Positions 48,617 through 58,190 of a stretch of DNA of 64,000 nucleotides are shown here, in pieces. Positions within the stretch are counted from its first letter, which is position 1; every line of letters begins with the position of its first letter. The notes below the pieces were generated by a model that was given only the letters and a program-made list of their open reading frames with translations, was not told where the DNA came from and made no database searches. Position numbers and translations under genes: made by a program. The DNA is taken from positions 1 through 64,000 of the forward strand of contig NZ_JAFIWC010000002.1 of assembly GCF_017163755.1 (NCBI RefSeq), in the 5' to 3' direction. The stretch comes from Xanthomonas sp. (GTDB lineage Bacteria > Pseudomonadota > Gammaproteobacteria > Xanthomonadales > Xanthomonadaceae).

Positions 48617-49981
48617 ATGAACGCCACCGCCGTTGCCCCCGTCCCCGCCGCCGCACCGCCCGCGACGGCGGCCACCGCGACGGAGACGCCCGACGTGCTG
48701 GTGATCGGCGGCGGCCCGGCCGGTTGCGCGGCGGCGATCCTGCTGGCGCGGCAGGGCTGGCGGGTCACCCTGCTGGAAAAGGACCGCCACCCGCGCTTCC
48801 ACATCGGCGAATCGCTGCTGCCGATGAACATCCCAATACTGCAGCGGCTGGGCGTGCTCGAGCAGGTCCGCGCGATCGGGGTGCTGAAGCTGGGCGCGGA
48901 CTTTCCCAACGACGCCGGCGGCTACAACACCTTCCGCTTCGAGCGCGCGCTCCACGCCAAGGCCGACTACGCGTTCCAGGTGCCGCGCGCCGAGTTCGAC
49001 CGGGTGCTGTTCGCGCAGGCGCGCGCCGAAGGCGCCGACCTGCGCGAGGGCACCAAGGTGGAGGCGGTGCGGCTGGACGGCGAACAGCCGCTGGTGCAGG
49101 CGCGCGGCGCCGACGGGGTGCGCAGCTTCCGCCCGCGCTACCTGATCGACGCCAGCGGGCGCGACACCGTCCTGGGCAACAAGCTCAAGCTCAAGCGCGC
49201 CAACCGGCGGCACCAGTCCGCGGCGCTGTTCAGCCATTTCCGCGGCGTGGCGCGGCGCCCGGGCGAGGACGCCGGCAACATCAGCATCTACCGCCATGCG
49301 CACGGCTGGATGTGGCTGATCCCGCTGCCCGACGACGTGATGAGCGTCGGCGCGGTGTGCTACCCCGAATACATGAAGACCCGCAAGGGCGACAGCGAGG
49401 CGTTCCTGCTGCGCACCCTGGCGCTGCACCCGGACGTGGCCGCGCGCATGGCCGGCGCGCAGCGCGTGGCGCCGGTGCACGCCACCGGCAACTACGCCTA
49501 CGAATGCACGCGCATGAGCGGCCCGCGCTGGCTGATGCTCGGCGACGCCTACGCCTTCGTCGACCCGATGTTCTCCTCCGGCGTGTACCTGGCCATGCAC
49601 AGCGCCGAGCGCGGCGCGGCGGTGGTCGACGCGGCGCTGCGCGACCCGGCGCGCGAAGCGCGGCTGCAGCGCGCGCTGGAGAAGCATCTGCGCGCCGGCC
49701 TGAACGAGTTCAAGTGGTTCATCTACCGCTTCACCTCGCCGACCATGCGCGAGCTGTTCGCGCAGCCGCGCAACGTGCTGCAGGTGGAGCAGGCGGTGGT
49801 GGCGATGCTGGCCGGCGACGTGTTCGACAACCGCGCGGTGCTGCGCCGGCTGCGCGTGTTCCGCGCGATCTACACCATCGCCGCCGCGTCGATGCTGCCG
49901 CGCGCGTTGCGCGCCTGGCGCCACCGCCGCCGCCAGGCGCGCGAGCATTTCCACGGCGACACCCTGCACGGAGACCATTGA
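48617..49981 (+). CDS. xanB1: FAD-dependent halogenase-like oxidoreductase (XanB1-like)
   Basis: The 454-residue flavoprotein shows the features of flavin-dependent halogenases: VIGGGPAGCAAAILLA, RFHIGESLLPMNIP, a Lys in VLKLGADFP, GWMWLIP (WxWxIP) and LGDAYAFVDPMFSSGV. As xanthomonadins carry bromine, halogenation of the aryl head group is plausible. In X. campestris the gene directly before xanB2 is called xanB1, and the symbol here rests on that position. ATG 48617 was chosen over 48599; both are close. Its stop overlaps the xanB2 start by one base. Confidence 0.82.
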   Translation: MNATAVAPVPAAAPPATAATATETPDVLVIGGGPAGCAAAILLARQGWRVTLLEKDRHPRFHIGESLLPMNIPILQRLGVLEQVRAIGVLKLGADFPNDAGGYNTFRFERALHAKADYAFQVPRAEFDRVLFAQARAEGADLREGTKVEAVRLDGEQPLVQARGADGVRSFRPRYLIDASGRDTVLGNKLKLKRANRRHQSAALFSHFRGVARRPGEDAGNISIYRHAHGWMWLIPLPDDVMSVGAVCYPEYMKTRKGDSEAFLLRTLALHPDVAARMAGAQRVAPVHATGNYAYECTRMSGPRWLMLGDAYAFVDPMFSSGVYLAMHSAERGAAVVDAALRDPAREARLQRALEKHLRAGLNEFKWFIYRFTSPTMRELFAQPRNVLQVEQAVVAMLAGDVFDNRAVLRRLRVFRAIYTIAAASMLPRALRAWRHRRRQAREHFHGDTLHGDH

Positions 49982-50991
49982 TGAGCCGGCCGCACCCGCT
50001 TCCCCCGCACACCGAGCAGCGCCACCCGCAGCTGCAGGTGGACTACGTCGCCGAAACCGAGCTGGACGCGCTGCTGCGCGACGCGCAGGTGCTGGCGGTG
50101 TTCGGCTTCGGCGACGACGCCCCGCGGCTGGACGACCCGCGCTACCTGCGCGTGCCGCTGCAGCCGCACGGGCCGCGCGTGCTGGAGGTGTGGCGCACCG
50201 ATGCGCCGGTGCGCAGCGGCCGCGACGGCGACATCGCCTGGGCCAGCGACGGGCGCCTGCAGTTCGGCGTGATCGAGATCGACGAGCAGGCGCTGGACAT
50301 CGAAGCGGCCTCGGCGCTGGCCTACGCGCAGCTGACCGCGTTCGTCGGCGCCAGCGCCACGCCGCGCCTGCTGCGCATCTGGAACTACCTGGACGCGATC
50401 ACCCTGGGCAGCGGCGACCGCGAACGCTACCGCCAGTTCTGCGTCGGCCGCGCGCGCGGCCTGGGCCGGTTCGACGCCAGCCAGCTGCCGGCGGCCACCG
50501 CGGTGGGCCGCTGCGACGCGGCGCGGGTGATCCAGATCTACTGGCTGGCCGCCGCGCAATCCGGCACGCCGCTGGAGAACCCGCGCCAGGTCAGCGCGTA
50601 CCGCTACCCGCGCCAGTACGGCCCGCAGCCGCCGAGCTTCGCCCGCGCGATGCTGCCGCCGGCCGGCAGCGACATGCCGCTGCTGCTGTCGGGCACCGCC
50701 AGCGTGGTCGGCCATGCGTCGATGCACAGCGGCCAGCTGCTGGCGCAGCTGGAGGAGACCTTCGCCAACTTCGACGCGCTGCTCGCCGCCGCGCGTGCGC
50801 ACGCGCCGGAACTGCCGGCGCAGTTCGGCGACGGCACTCGGCTGAAGGTCTACGTGCGCGAGCAGGCCGACCTGCCGCTGGTGGCCGCGGCGCTGGACGC
50901 GCGCTTCGGCGACCGCGTCCCGCGGCTGCTGCTGCATGCGGTGATCTGCCGCGACGAACTGGCGGTGGAGATCGACGGCGTGCACGGCTGA
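49981..50991 (+). CDS. xanB2: Chorismatase making 3-hydroxybenzoate for xanthomonadin (XanB2)
   Basis: The 336-residue protein belongs to the FkbO/Hyg5-type chorismatase family. XanB2 hydrolyses chorismate to 3-hydroxybenzoate (pigment starter) and 4-hydroxybenzoate (also used for ubiquinone). Recognisable segments are LRIWNYLDAITLGSGDRERYRQFCVGRARGL, QIYWLAAAQSGTPLENPRQVSAYRYPRQYGP and PLLLSGTASVVGHASMHSG. ATG 49981 follows the xanB1 stop immediately, so both are translated together. Ends 180 bp before the convergent ligase gene, with a REP pair between them. Confidence 0.92.
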   Translation: MSRPHPLPPHTEQRHPQLQVDYVAETELDALLRDAQVLAVFGFGDDAPRLDDPRYLRVPLQPHGPRVLEVWRTDAPVRSGRDGDIAWASDGRLQFGVIEIDEQALDIEAASALAYAQLTAFVGASATPRLLRIWNYLDAITLGSGDRERYRQFCVGRARGLGRFDASQLPAATAVGRCDAARVIQIYWLAAAQSGTPLENPRQVSAYRYPRQYGPQPPSFARAMLPPAGSDMPLLLSGTASVVGHASMHSGQLLAQLEETFANFDALLAAARAHAPELPAQFGDGTRLKVYVREQADLPLVAAALDARFGDRVPRLLLHAVICRDELAVEIDGVHG

Positions 50992-51049
50992 GCCGCGGCC
51001 GCGGCTCAGCCTCCAAAAAAGCGCTTCCAGCCGCTTCGGCATGACTACA

Positions 51050-51166
51050 TTGTGGGAGGGGCTTCAGCCCCGACGCGCTACCGGTAAGGCGTCGGGGCTG
51101 AAGCCCCTCCTGCAATGCAGTGCACTCGCTAAAGTCCCGAGTCCCGAGTCCCGAGTCCCGAGTCCC
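51050..51166. repeat. REP pair followed by an 8-bp microsatellite
   Basis: GTGGGAGGGGCTTCAGCCCCGAC and its inverted partner GTCGGGGCTGAAGCCCCTCC form a long hairpin (51053-51114) between the convergent xanB2 and xanA2 genes. At 51132-51165 the unit GTCCCGAG is repeated four to five times in tandem. The same 8-mer recurs at 55151-55234 and near 55435. Confidence 0.85.
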
Positions 51167-51170
51167 CGCC

Positions 51171-52529
51171 TCAACGCGCCGCGGCCGCCAGCAACGCCAG
51201 CAGCCGGTCGCGCGGCAGCTTGCCGGTCTCGTTGCGCGGCAGCGCGTCGAGCTTGCGCAGCCGGCGCGGCAGGAACACCGGGTCCAGTTCGCGGCGAAGA
51301 GCAGCCAGGATCGCCGCTTCGTCCAGCGTCGGCGCCACCACCACCGCGGCGATGCGCCCCACCGTCTGCCCGGGCTCCGGCTCCAGCTGCAGCATCGCGC
51401 CGTCGACCACGCCCGGCACCGCCAGCAGGCGGCGGGTCAGGTCGGCCAGCGAGGCGCGCTTGCCGGCGATCTCCAGCAGGTCGGCCTGGCGGCCGCGCAC
51501 CTGGAAGCGGCCGTCGGCGTCCACGTCCATCAGGTCGGCCAGCAGCACCGGCTGCGCCAGGTGCGGCGCGTGCACCAGCGTGCCATCCGGCTGCGGCGCC
51601 ACGCGCACCCCCGGCAACGGCGTCCACAGCGCCTCGCAGGCGGTCCGCCGGCTGGCGAACACGCAGGTCTCGGTGGAACCGAACATCTCGCGCACCTGGC
51701 CGCCGAAGCGCGCCTCGGCGGCGGCGGCCAGCTCGGCAGCCAGCGGCGCGGTGGCCGAGACGATGCCGGCCAACGGCGGCAGCGCGACGCCGGATTCGAC
51801 CAGCGCGCGCAGGTGCACCGGCGTGGTCACCAGCAACCGCGGCGCCGGCACCTGCGCCAGCGCGCGCGCCACGTCCTGCGGAAAGAACGGCCGCCCCGCA
51901 TGCACCGCCAGCGGCGTCACCAGCGGCAGCAGCACCGACAGCTCCATCCCGTACATGTGCTGCGGCGGCACCGTGGCGACCACGTGCGGCACCGCGCCGC
52001 CGTCCCACAGGCCCTGCAGCGCCAGCAGGTCCTGGCGGGTGCTGGTCAGGAAGCTGCCCCAGGTCTTGCGGTTGGGCGTGGGCGCGCCGGTGCTGCCGGA
52101 GGTGAAGCCGATCGCGACCAGGGCGTCGTCGGCGAGCATCGGCATCTCGCCGTCGGCGCTGGGCAGGGTCTCGGGCAGCCGCCAGTAGCGCGGCGGCGGC
52201 TCGGCCAGCGCGGTATCGCCCAGGCAGTAGCTGTCGGCGTGGCTGCGCTGCACCTCGGCCACCACCGCCGGCGCGCGCGAGGACGGCAGCAGCGAGGTCT
52301 GCCCGCGCAGCGCCACCGCGCAGAACGCGACCATGAAACGGTAGCGGTCCTCGCACAGGTTCAGCGCATGGCGCCCGTCCGGCAGCGCCGCGGCCAGGCC
52401 GCGCACGTGGCCGAGGAACGTGGCCAGATCCACATGCCGGCCGTCGGCGTAGGCCAGGGGACGGTGCGCATCGCCGACGGCGAGCGGATGCGACGACGGG
52501 GCGGGAACGGCAGAGGAAACGGCAGGCAT
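51171..52529 (-). CDS. xanA2: AMP-dependent ligase activating 3-hydroxybenzoate for the carrier protein (XanA2-like)
   Basis: The 452-residue adenylate-forming enzyme carries the P-loop-like GFTSGSTGAPTPNRKTW, the core motif MFGSTETCVFASRR, RGRQADLLEIAGKRASL and the C-terminal NETGKLPRDRL, whose Lys completes catalysis. XanA2 is described as the ATP-dependent 3-hydroxybenzoate:carrier-protein ligase. ATG 52529 (MPAVSSAVP) was chosen; the frame extends to 52610. It is convergent with xanB2, across the REP. Confidence 0.85.
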   Translation of the reverse strand: MPAVSSAVPAPSSHPLAVGDAHRPLAYADGRHVDLATFLGHVRGLAAALPDGRHALNLCEDRYRFMVAFCAVALRGQTSLLPSSRAPAVVAEVQRSHADSYCLGDTALAEPPPRYWRLPETLPSADGEMPMLADDALVAIGFTSGSTGAPTPNRKTWGSFLTSTRQDLLALQGLWDGGAVPHVVATVPPQHMYGMELSVLLPLVTPLAVHAGRPFFPQDVARALAQVPAPRLLVTTPVHLRALVESGVALPPLAGIVSATAPLAAELAAAAEARFGGQVREMFGSTETCVFASRRTACEALWTPLPGVRVAPQPDGTLVHAPHLAQPVLLADLMDVDADGRFQVRGRQADLLEIAGKRASLADLTRRLLAVPGVVDGAMLQLEPEPGQTVGRIAAVVVAPTLDEAAILAALRRELDPVFLPRRLRKLDALPRNETGKLPRDRLLALLAAAAR

Positions 52530-52653
52530 GCGTGGCGGCGGCTCGGGCGGGCAATGACCCGCAACGCGCGCGGGAAACGCTAGCTTGGCCGCCGCTGCCG
52601 CCGCTGGCAAGCCGGCCCGGCGCGGCGGCGGGACGCCAGCGGCGGCCGCGCCC

Positions 52654-53670
52654 TCAGTGGTGGTAGCCGCTGTCGGCGGTGATCTTGCCGCGGAACACGC
52701 GATACGACCATGCGGTGTAGCCCAGGATCACCGGCAGCAGCACCGCCAGCCCGACCAGCACGAAGCCCTGCGACGACGGCGGCGAGGCCGCCTCCCAGAT
52801 GGTCAGCCCCGGCGGCACGATGTTCGGCCAGATGCCCAGCACCAGGCCGAAGAAGCCCAGCGCGAAGAAGCACAGGGTCAGCACGAACGGACGCGCGTCG
52901 CGGCCCTGCGCCATCGCCGCGCGCCACAGCGCGAAGGCGTTGACCAGCACCAGCAGCGGCACCGGCGACAGCCACCAGAAGTTCCCGTCGTGGAACCAGC
53001 GCGCCATGATCCGCGAATCCAGGAACGGCAGCCATGCGCTGACCAGGCCCATGAACACCACCACCACCAGCACCAGCGGCCGGGTCAGCGAACGCGCGAT
53101 GCGCTGCATCGTCCCTTCGGTCTTCAGGATCAGCCAGCTGCCGCCGAGCAGCGCGTAGCCGAACACCACCGCCGCGCCGGTCAGCATCGAGAACGGGCTG
53201 AACCAGCCCAGCACGCCGCCCAGGTACTTGCCGCCCTGCAGCGGCATGCCCTCCACCAGCGCGCCCAGGATCACCCCCTGCCAGAACGCCGCGCACAGCG
53301 AACCGGCCGCGAACGCCCAGCCCCACAGGTACTTGGAGGTATGCGCCTTGAACCGGAACTCGAACGCCACGCCGCGGAACACCAGCGCGATCAGCATCAT
53401 CAGCACCGGCAGGTACAGCGCCGACAGCACCACCGCGTACGCCTTCGGGAACGCGGCCAGCAGCCCGGCGCCGCCGAGCACCAGCCAGGTCTCGTTGCCG
53501 TCCCAGATCGGCGCGGCGGTGTTCATCATCAGGTCGAGCTGCTCTTCGTCCTCGGCGAACGGCGCCAGGATGCCCAGGCCGAGCACGAAGCCGTCCAGCA
53601 GCACGTACATCAGCACGCCGAACCCGATCACCCCGAACCAGATCACCGGCAACACGGTCGCCATGTCCAT
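52654..53670 (-). CDS. cydB: Cytochrome bd-type ubiquinol oxidase subunit II
   Basis: The 338-residue membrane protein is CydB/CioB, with FVLGLGILAPF, DGNETWLVLGGAGLLAAFPKAYAV and KTEGTMQRIARS. With CydA it reduces oxygen to water using quinol, without pumping protons, at high affinity. ATG 53670 overlaps the cydA stop (TGATG). No cydX-like small gene or cydDC transporter genes lie beside it. Confidence 0.92.
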   Translation of the reverse strand: MDMATVLPVIWFGVIGFGVLMYVLLDGFVLGLGILAPFAEDEEQLDLMMNTAAPIWDGNETWLVLGGAGLLAAFPKAYAVVLSALYLPVLMMLIALVFRGVAFEFRFKAHTSKYLWGWAFAAGSLCAAFWQGVILGALVEGMPLQGGKYLGGVLGWFSPFSMLTGAAVVFGYALLGGSWLILKTEGTMQRIARSLTRPLVLVVVVFMGLVSAWLPFLDSRIMARWFHDGNFWWLSPVPLLVLVNAFALWRAAMAQGRDARPFVLTLCFFALGFFGLVLGIWPNIVPPGLTIWEAASPPSSQGFVLVGLAVLLPVILGYTAWSYRVFRGKITADSGYHH

Positions 53671-55070
53671 CAGCGTGTCTCCTCGATGTAGTCGTCGGCC
53701 GCGGAGATCGGCCGCGCAGGGGTCTTGTCGCCTTCCTGCACGCGCGGCTCCGGCTCGTGCGGCAGCGGCCCGTTGCGCAGCATCTTCAGGATGTACCAGC
53801 TGCCGAAGCCGAACACCACCGCATAGGCCGCCACGTAGACGCCCAGCGATACCCACACCATCGCCGGCGTGAGTTCGCTCACCGCATCGCGCGTGTGCAG
53901 CAGCCCGTAGACCACGTACGGCTGGCGGCCGATCTCGGTGACGAACCAGCCGGCGACCAGGGCGATGAAGCCGGCGGGCAGCATCGCGTTCCACGCCAGG
54001 TGCAGCCCGCGCCGGCGCAGCAGCGTGCCGCGCCACCAGAAGAACAGCGACACGAACGCCAGCAGGAGCATTGCCATGCCCAATCCGACCATCACCCGGA
54101 ACGCGTAGAACACCGGCTTCACCGGCGGCCGCTCGTCCTTGGGCACCGTGGTCAGCGGCGCGATCTGCCCGTCCAGCGTATGGGTCAGGATCACGCTGCC
54201 CAGGCGCGGGACCTTCACCTCGTAGTCGTTGCGCTCGGCGTCCTCGTTGGGCACCGCGAACAGCACCAGCGGCACGCCTTCGCCCGGCGCCTCGTTGTGC
54301 CAGTGCGCCTCCATCGCCGCCACCTTCATCGGCTGGTGCTCGAGCGTGTTCAGCCCGTGCGCATCGCCGGCGGCGATCTGCAGCGGCACCGCGATCGCGG
54401 CGAACGCCACCGCCAGCTTCAGCATGCGCGCGGCCGCATCCAGGTGCTCGCCGCGGCGCAGGTACCAGCCGCTGACCCCGCCGATCACGAAGCAGGTGGT
54501 GATGAAGGCGGCCAGCACCATGTGCGTGAGCCGGTACGGGAACGACGGATTGAAGATCACCTCGCGCCAGCTGGCCGGATGGAACACGCCGTCGACGATC
54601 GTGTAGCCGGCCGGCGTCTGCAGCCAGCTGTTGGCCGACAGGATCCAGAACGTGGAGATCAGCGTGCCCAGCGCAACCAGGCAGGTGGACAGGAAGTGCA
54701 GCTTCTCCGGCACCTTGCGCCAGCCGAACAGCATCACCCCCAGGAACGAGGCCTCCAGGAAGAACGCGGTCAGCACTTCGTAGCTGAGCAGCGGGCCGAG
54801 GATGTTGCCGGCGCGTTCGCTGAGCACCGACCAGTTGGTGCCGAACTGGAAGCTCATCACGATGCCGCTGACCACGCCCATGCCGAAGGACACCGCGAAG
54901 ATCTTCAGCCAGAAGAAGTACAGGTCGCGCCAGACCGTGTCGCGGGTGCGCAGCCAGCGCCATTCCAGGAACGCCAGCCAGCTCGACAGGCCGATGGTGA
55001 AGGCCGGAAACAGCACATGGAAGCTGATGACGAAGCCGAACTGGATGCGCGAAAGCAGCAATGCGTCCAT
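53670..55070 (-). CDS. cydA: Cytochrome bd-type ubiquinol oxidase subunit I, cyanide-insensitive type
   Basis: The 466-residue subunit carries the haems b558, b595 and d. It has LLLSRIQFGFVISFHVLFPAFTIG at the N-terminus, EASFLGVMLFGW, GDAHGLNTLEHQPMKVAAMEAHW (haem and quinol-loop ligands) and GRQPYVVYGLLHTRDAVS. The short Q-loop and the GRQPY motif point to the CioA rather than the long-loop E. coli type. ATG 55070 has AGGAAG 6 bases upstream. An 8-bp microsatellite array lies 80-165 bp upstream, in the likely promoter. Confidence 0.92.
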   Translation of the reverse strand: MDALLLSRIQFGFVISFHVLFPAFTIGLSSWLAFLEWRWLRTRDTVWRDLYFFWLKIFAVSFGMGVVSGIVMSFQFGTNWSVLSERAGNILGPLLSYEVLTAFFLEASFLGVMLFGWRKVPEKLHFLSTCLVALGTLISTFWILSANSWLQTPAGYTIVDGVFHPASWREVIFNPSFPYRLTHMVLAAFITTCFVIGGVSGWYLRRGEHLDAAARMLKLAVAFAAIAVPLQIAAGDAHGLNTLEHQPMKVAAMEAHWHNEAPGEGVPLVLFAVPNEDAERNDYEVKVPRLGSVILTHTLDGQIAPLTTVPKDERPPVKPVFYAFRVMVGLGMAMLLLAFVSLFFWWRGTLLRRRGLHLAWNAMLPAGFIALVAGWFVTEIGRQPYVVYGLLHTRDAVSELTPAMVWVSLGVYVAAYAVVFGFGSWYILKMLRNGPLPHEPEPRVQEGDKTPARPISAADDYIEETR

Positions 55071-55150
55071 GGCATCTTCCTGAGACTCGAACCGAGGCAC
55101 ATTGTTAGGCCACGGCCGTGAAATTGCCCGTGACGGGATGTCGCAGGGGC

Positions 55151-55234
55151 GGGGACTCGGGACTCGGGACTCGGGACTCGGGACTCGGGACTCGGGACTC
55201 GGGACTCGGGACTCGGGACTCGGGACTCGGGACG
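55151..55234. repeat. About ten tandem copies of an 8-bp unit upstream of cydA
   Basis: The unit GACTCGGG repeats without interruption over about 83 bp. It lies 80-165 bp upstream of the cydA start and on the other side faces the S9 peptidase gene. Eight is not a multiple of three, and copy number could vary by slippage. Confidence 0.9.
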
Positions 55235-55339
55235 GCAGGATGCTGTCCCGGGGCAAATCGCTGTCAAGCGATTTGATGAAAAAAGTGCAGATTTTTCTTA
55301 GAAAAAGCGGCTTTTTTGCGGCTCCAGCCAAGCCGCTTT

Positions 55340-55460
55340 CTGTAGGAGAGATTTAGCCCCGACGCCTTGCCGGTAGAGCGTCGGGGCTGAAGCCCCTCCT
55401 ACAGAAAAGCAGCAATGCCGCGAACTTGCGAAAATCCCGAGTCCCGAGTCCCGAGTCCCG
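55340..55460. repeat. REP pair plus short CCCGAGTC tract
   Basis: TGTAGGAGAGATTTAGCCCCGAC and the inverted partner GTCGGGGCTGAAGCCCCTCC form a stem-loop at about 55340-55402. A short AGTCCCG tandem tract follows at 55436-55460. They lie between the divergent cydA and S9 peptidase genes, and parts may be transcribed. Confidence 0.8.
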
Positions 55461-55540
55461 GCTCCCCCATGACCAACGGCGCACTCGCCGCCGCCGCGCC
55501 GGCTGCTACGCTCGCGGTTTGCCCGTTGCCCGGAATCCCG

Positions 55541-57919
55541 ATGCGTCGTCTGTGCCTGCCCGCGTTTCTGCTGTCCCTGTCCTGCCTGCCGTCGCTGGCC
55601 ACCGCGCAGGACGCCGCCCCGCTGACCATCGAACAGGCGATGGCCGATCCGGACTGGATCGGGCCGCCGGTGGAGAATGCGTGGTGGGCCTGGGACGGCC
55701 GCCAGGTGCAGTACGAGCTCAAGCGCCGTGCCAGCCCGGTGCGCGACACTTTCCGCCAGCCGGTCGCCGGCGGCGTCGCGCAGCAGGTCGAGGATGCCCA
55801 GCGCAGCACCCTGGACGCGGCCAACCCGGTCTACGACGCGCAGCGCCAGCGCATGCTGTTCGTGCGCAACGGCGACATCTTCCTGCGCGACCTGCGCAGC
55901 GGCGCGCTGACCCAGCTGACCCGCAGCGTCGATGCCGAGTCGCGCCCGCAGTTCACCACCGACGGCGGCGCGCTGTGGCGTGCCGGCAACGACTGGTACC
56001 GCTGGACGCCCGGCGGCGGCGTGATGCAGGCCGCGGTGCTGAAGGCCGAGCGCGATCCCGACGCCACGCCCAAGCCCGACGCGCTGCGCGAGCAGCAGCT
56101 GCGCACCCTGGCCACGCTGGCGCGCGACCGCGAGCAGCGCGAGCTGGCGCGCAAGCAGGACCAGGCCTGGCGCCGCGCCGACAGCAGCCGCGCGCCGGCG
56201 CCGGTGTACCTGGGCGAGGACGTGGCCATCGACGACAGCGCGCTGTCGCCGGACGGCCGCTACCTGCTGGTGGCGACCCACGCCAAGGGCGGCGACGAAG
56301 GCCGCGGCGGCAAGATGCCCAAGTACGTGACCGAATCGGGCTACGAGGAATTCCAGGAAACCCGCACCCGCGTCGGCCACAACGCGCCGCTGGCGCAGAC
56401 CCTGTGGCTGGTGGACGTGCATGCCGGCAGCGTGCGCAAGCTCGACTTCGACACCCTGCCCGGCATCGACCAGGATCCGCTGGCCAAGCTGCGCAAGGCG
56501 GCCAAGCGCGAGCCGCTGAAGGGCCCGCGCGCGCTGCGCGTGGAGACCGACGGCGACGGCAGCGGCCCGGCGATCCACTGGAGCGACGACGGCCGCAACG
56601 CCGCGGTGCTGCTGCGCGCAGTCGACAACAAGGACCGCTGGATCGCCAGCGTCGACCTGGACCGCGCGGCGCTGCAGACCCGCCACCGCCTCACCGATGC
56701 GGCCTGGATCGGCTGGAGCTTCAACGATTTCGGCTGGCTGCCGGACAACCAGACGCTGTGGCTGCTGTCCGAGCAGTCCGGCTATTCGCACCTGTACACC
56801 CAGCGCGGCACCGACAAGCCGCGCCAGCGCACCCGCGGCGACTGGGAAGTGTCCGAACCGGTGCTCAGCGCCGACGGCCGCGGCTTCTACTTCCTGTGCA
56901 ACCGCACGTGGCCGGGCGACTACGAGGTGTGCAAGCTGGACCTGGACAGCGATACGGTCAGCGAACTGACCGCGCTCGACGGGGTGGAGGACTTCGCGCT
57001 GTCGCCGGACGGCCAGCAGCTGCTGGTGCGCTACTCCGGCAGCTACCTGCCGCCGCAGCTGGCGGTGCTGCCGGCCGCCGGCGGCCAGGCGCGCGTGCTC
57101 ACCGACACCCGCAGCGCCGAATTCAAGGCGCGCCCGTGGATCCAGCCGCAGTACGTGCAGGTGCCGTCCAAGCACGGCGCCGGCACCATCTGGGGCAAGT
57201 ACTACGGCCCGCAGCAGCCCGAGCCGGGCAAACGCTACCCGATCGTGATGTTCGTGCACGGCGCCGGCTACCTGCAGAACGTCTCGGCGCGCTACACGCC
57301 GTACTTCCGCGAGCAGATGTTCCACAACCTGCTGGTGCAGAAGGGCTACGTGGTGCTGGACCTGGACTACCGCGCCAGCGCCGGCTACGGCCGCGACTGG
57401 CGCACCGCGATCTACCGCAACATGGGCCATCCGGAGCTGGACGACTACCTGGACGGGCTGGACTGGCTGGTCGCGCAGAAGCAGGGCGACCGCGACCGCG
57501 CCGGCATCTATGGCGGCTCCTACGGCGGCTTCATGACCTACATGGCGCTGTTCCGCAAGCCCGGCACGTTCAAGGCCGGCGCCGCGTTGCGCCCGGTCGG
57601 CGACTGGACCCAGTACAACCACGAGTACACCGCCAACATCCTCAACACCCCGGAGCTTGACCCGGAGGCGTACCGGGTGTCCTCGCCGATCGAGTACGCC
57701 GACGGCCTGCGCGACCACCTGCTGATCGCCCACGGCATGATCGACGACAACGTGTTCTTCCGCGATTCGGTGAGCATGAGCCAGAAACTGATCGAGCTGC
57801 GCAAGGACAACTGGGAGCTCGCCCCGTACCCGCTGGAGCGGCACGGCTTCACCCGCGCCGACTCGTGGCTGGACGAATACAAGCGCGTGCTGAAGCTGTT
57901 CGAGCAGCAGTTGAAATAG
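55541..57919 (+). CDS. Secreted S9-family prolyl oligopeptidase (DPP IV-like)
   Basis: The 792-residue protein has a signal peptide (LCLPAFLLSLSCLPSLATA), a beta-propeller domain (~residues 60-560) and an alpha/beta-hydrolase domain. The catalytic triad is Ser660 (YGGSYGGFM), Asp735 (HGMIDDNV) and His768 (ERHGFT). Such enzymes release dipeptides after proline in the periplasm. ATG 55541 was chosen because it starts the signal peptide; the frame continues to 55415. The ribosome binding site is weak. Confidence 0.9.
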   Translation: MRRLCLPAFLLSLSCLPSLATAQDAAPLTIEQAMADPDWIGPPVENAWWAWDGRQVQYELKRRASPVRDTFRQPVAGGVAQQVEDAQRSTLDAANPVYDAQRQRMLFVRNGDIFLRDLRSGALTQLTRSVDAESRPQFTTDGGALWRAGNDWYRWTPGGGVMQAAVLKAERDPDATPKPDALREQQLRTLATLARDREQRELARKQDQAWRRADSSRAPAPVYLGEDVAIDDSALSPDGRYLLVATHAKGGDEGRGGKMPKYVTESGYEEFQETRTRVGHNAPLAQTLWLVDVHAGSVRKLDFDTLPGIDQDPLAKLRKAAKREPLKGPRALRVETDGDGSGPAIHWSDDGRNAAVLLRAVDNKDRWIASVDLDRAALQTRHRLTDAAWIGWSFNDFGWLPDNQTLWLLSEQSGYSHLYTQRGTDKPRQRTRGDWEVSEPVLSADGRGFYFLCNRTWPGDYEVCKLDLDSDTVSELTALDGVEDFALSPDGQQLLVRYSGSYLPPQLAVLPAAGGQARVLTDTRSAEFKARPWIQPQYVQVPSKHGAGTIWGKYYGPQQPEPGKRYPIVMFVHGAGYLQNVSARYTPYFREQMFHNLLVQKGYVVLDLDYRASAGYGRDWRTAIYRNMGHPELDDYLDGLDWLVAQKQGDRDRAGIYGGSYGGFMTYMALFRKPGTFKAGAALRPVGDWTQYNHEYTANILNTPELDPEAYRVSSPIEYADGLRDHLLIAHGMIDDNVFFRDSVSMSQKLIELRKDNWELAPYPLERHGFTRADSWLDEYKRVLKLFEQQLK

Positions 57920-57984
57920 CACGCGCCGGGGAAGCGGCAGATGGCTCCAGGCCATCCTCCGCGACGAGCCACGGGAAGGCTGCG

Positions 57985-58190
57985 CCTGTGGCAGCGGCTT
58001 CGGTCGCGACGAGCGAAGCGGCGGACCTGCCGGCTATGGACAGTGTCGGGGCTGAAGCCCCGCCTACAGTGCACCCGGCCGGCTCCCCGCAAGCCCCTGT
58101 AGGAGCGGCTTCAGCCGCGACAAGCGAAGTGGCGGACCTGTCGGCTGCGCACAGCGTCGGGGCTGAAGCCCCGCCTACAGTGCACCGGCC
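57985..58190. repeat. Four REP elements in alternating orientation
   Basis: Variants lie near 57986, 58045, 58099 and 58157 (TGTAGGAGCGGCTTCAGCCGCGAC and GTCGGGGCTGAAGCCCCGCC forms), with a degenerate one near 58262-58320. They account for most of the 57920-58469 gap after the peptidase gene. No gene is seen there. Confidence 0.82.
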
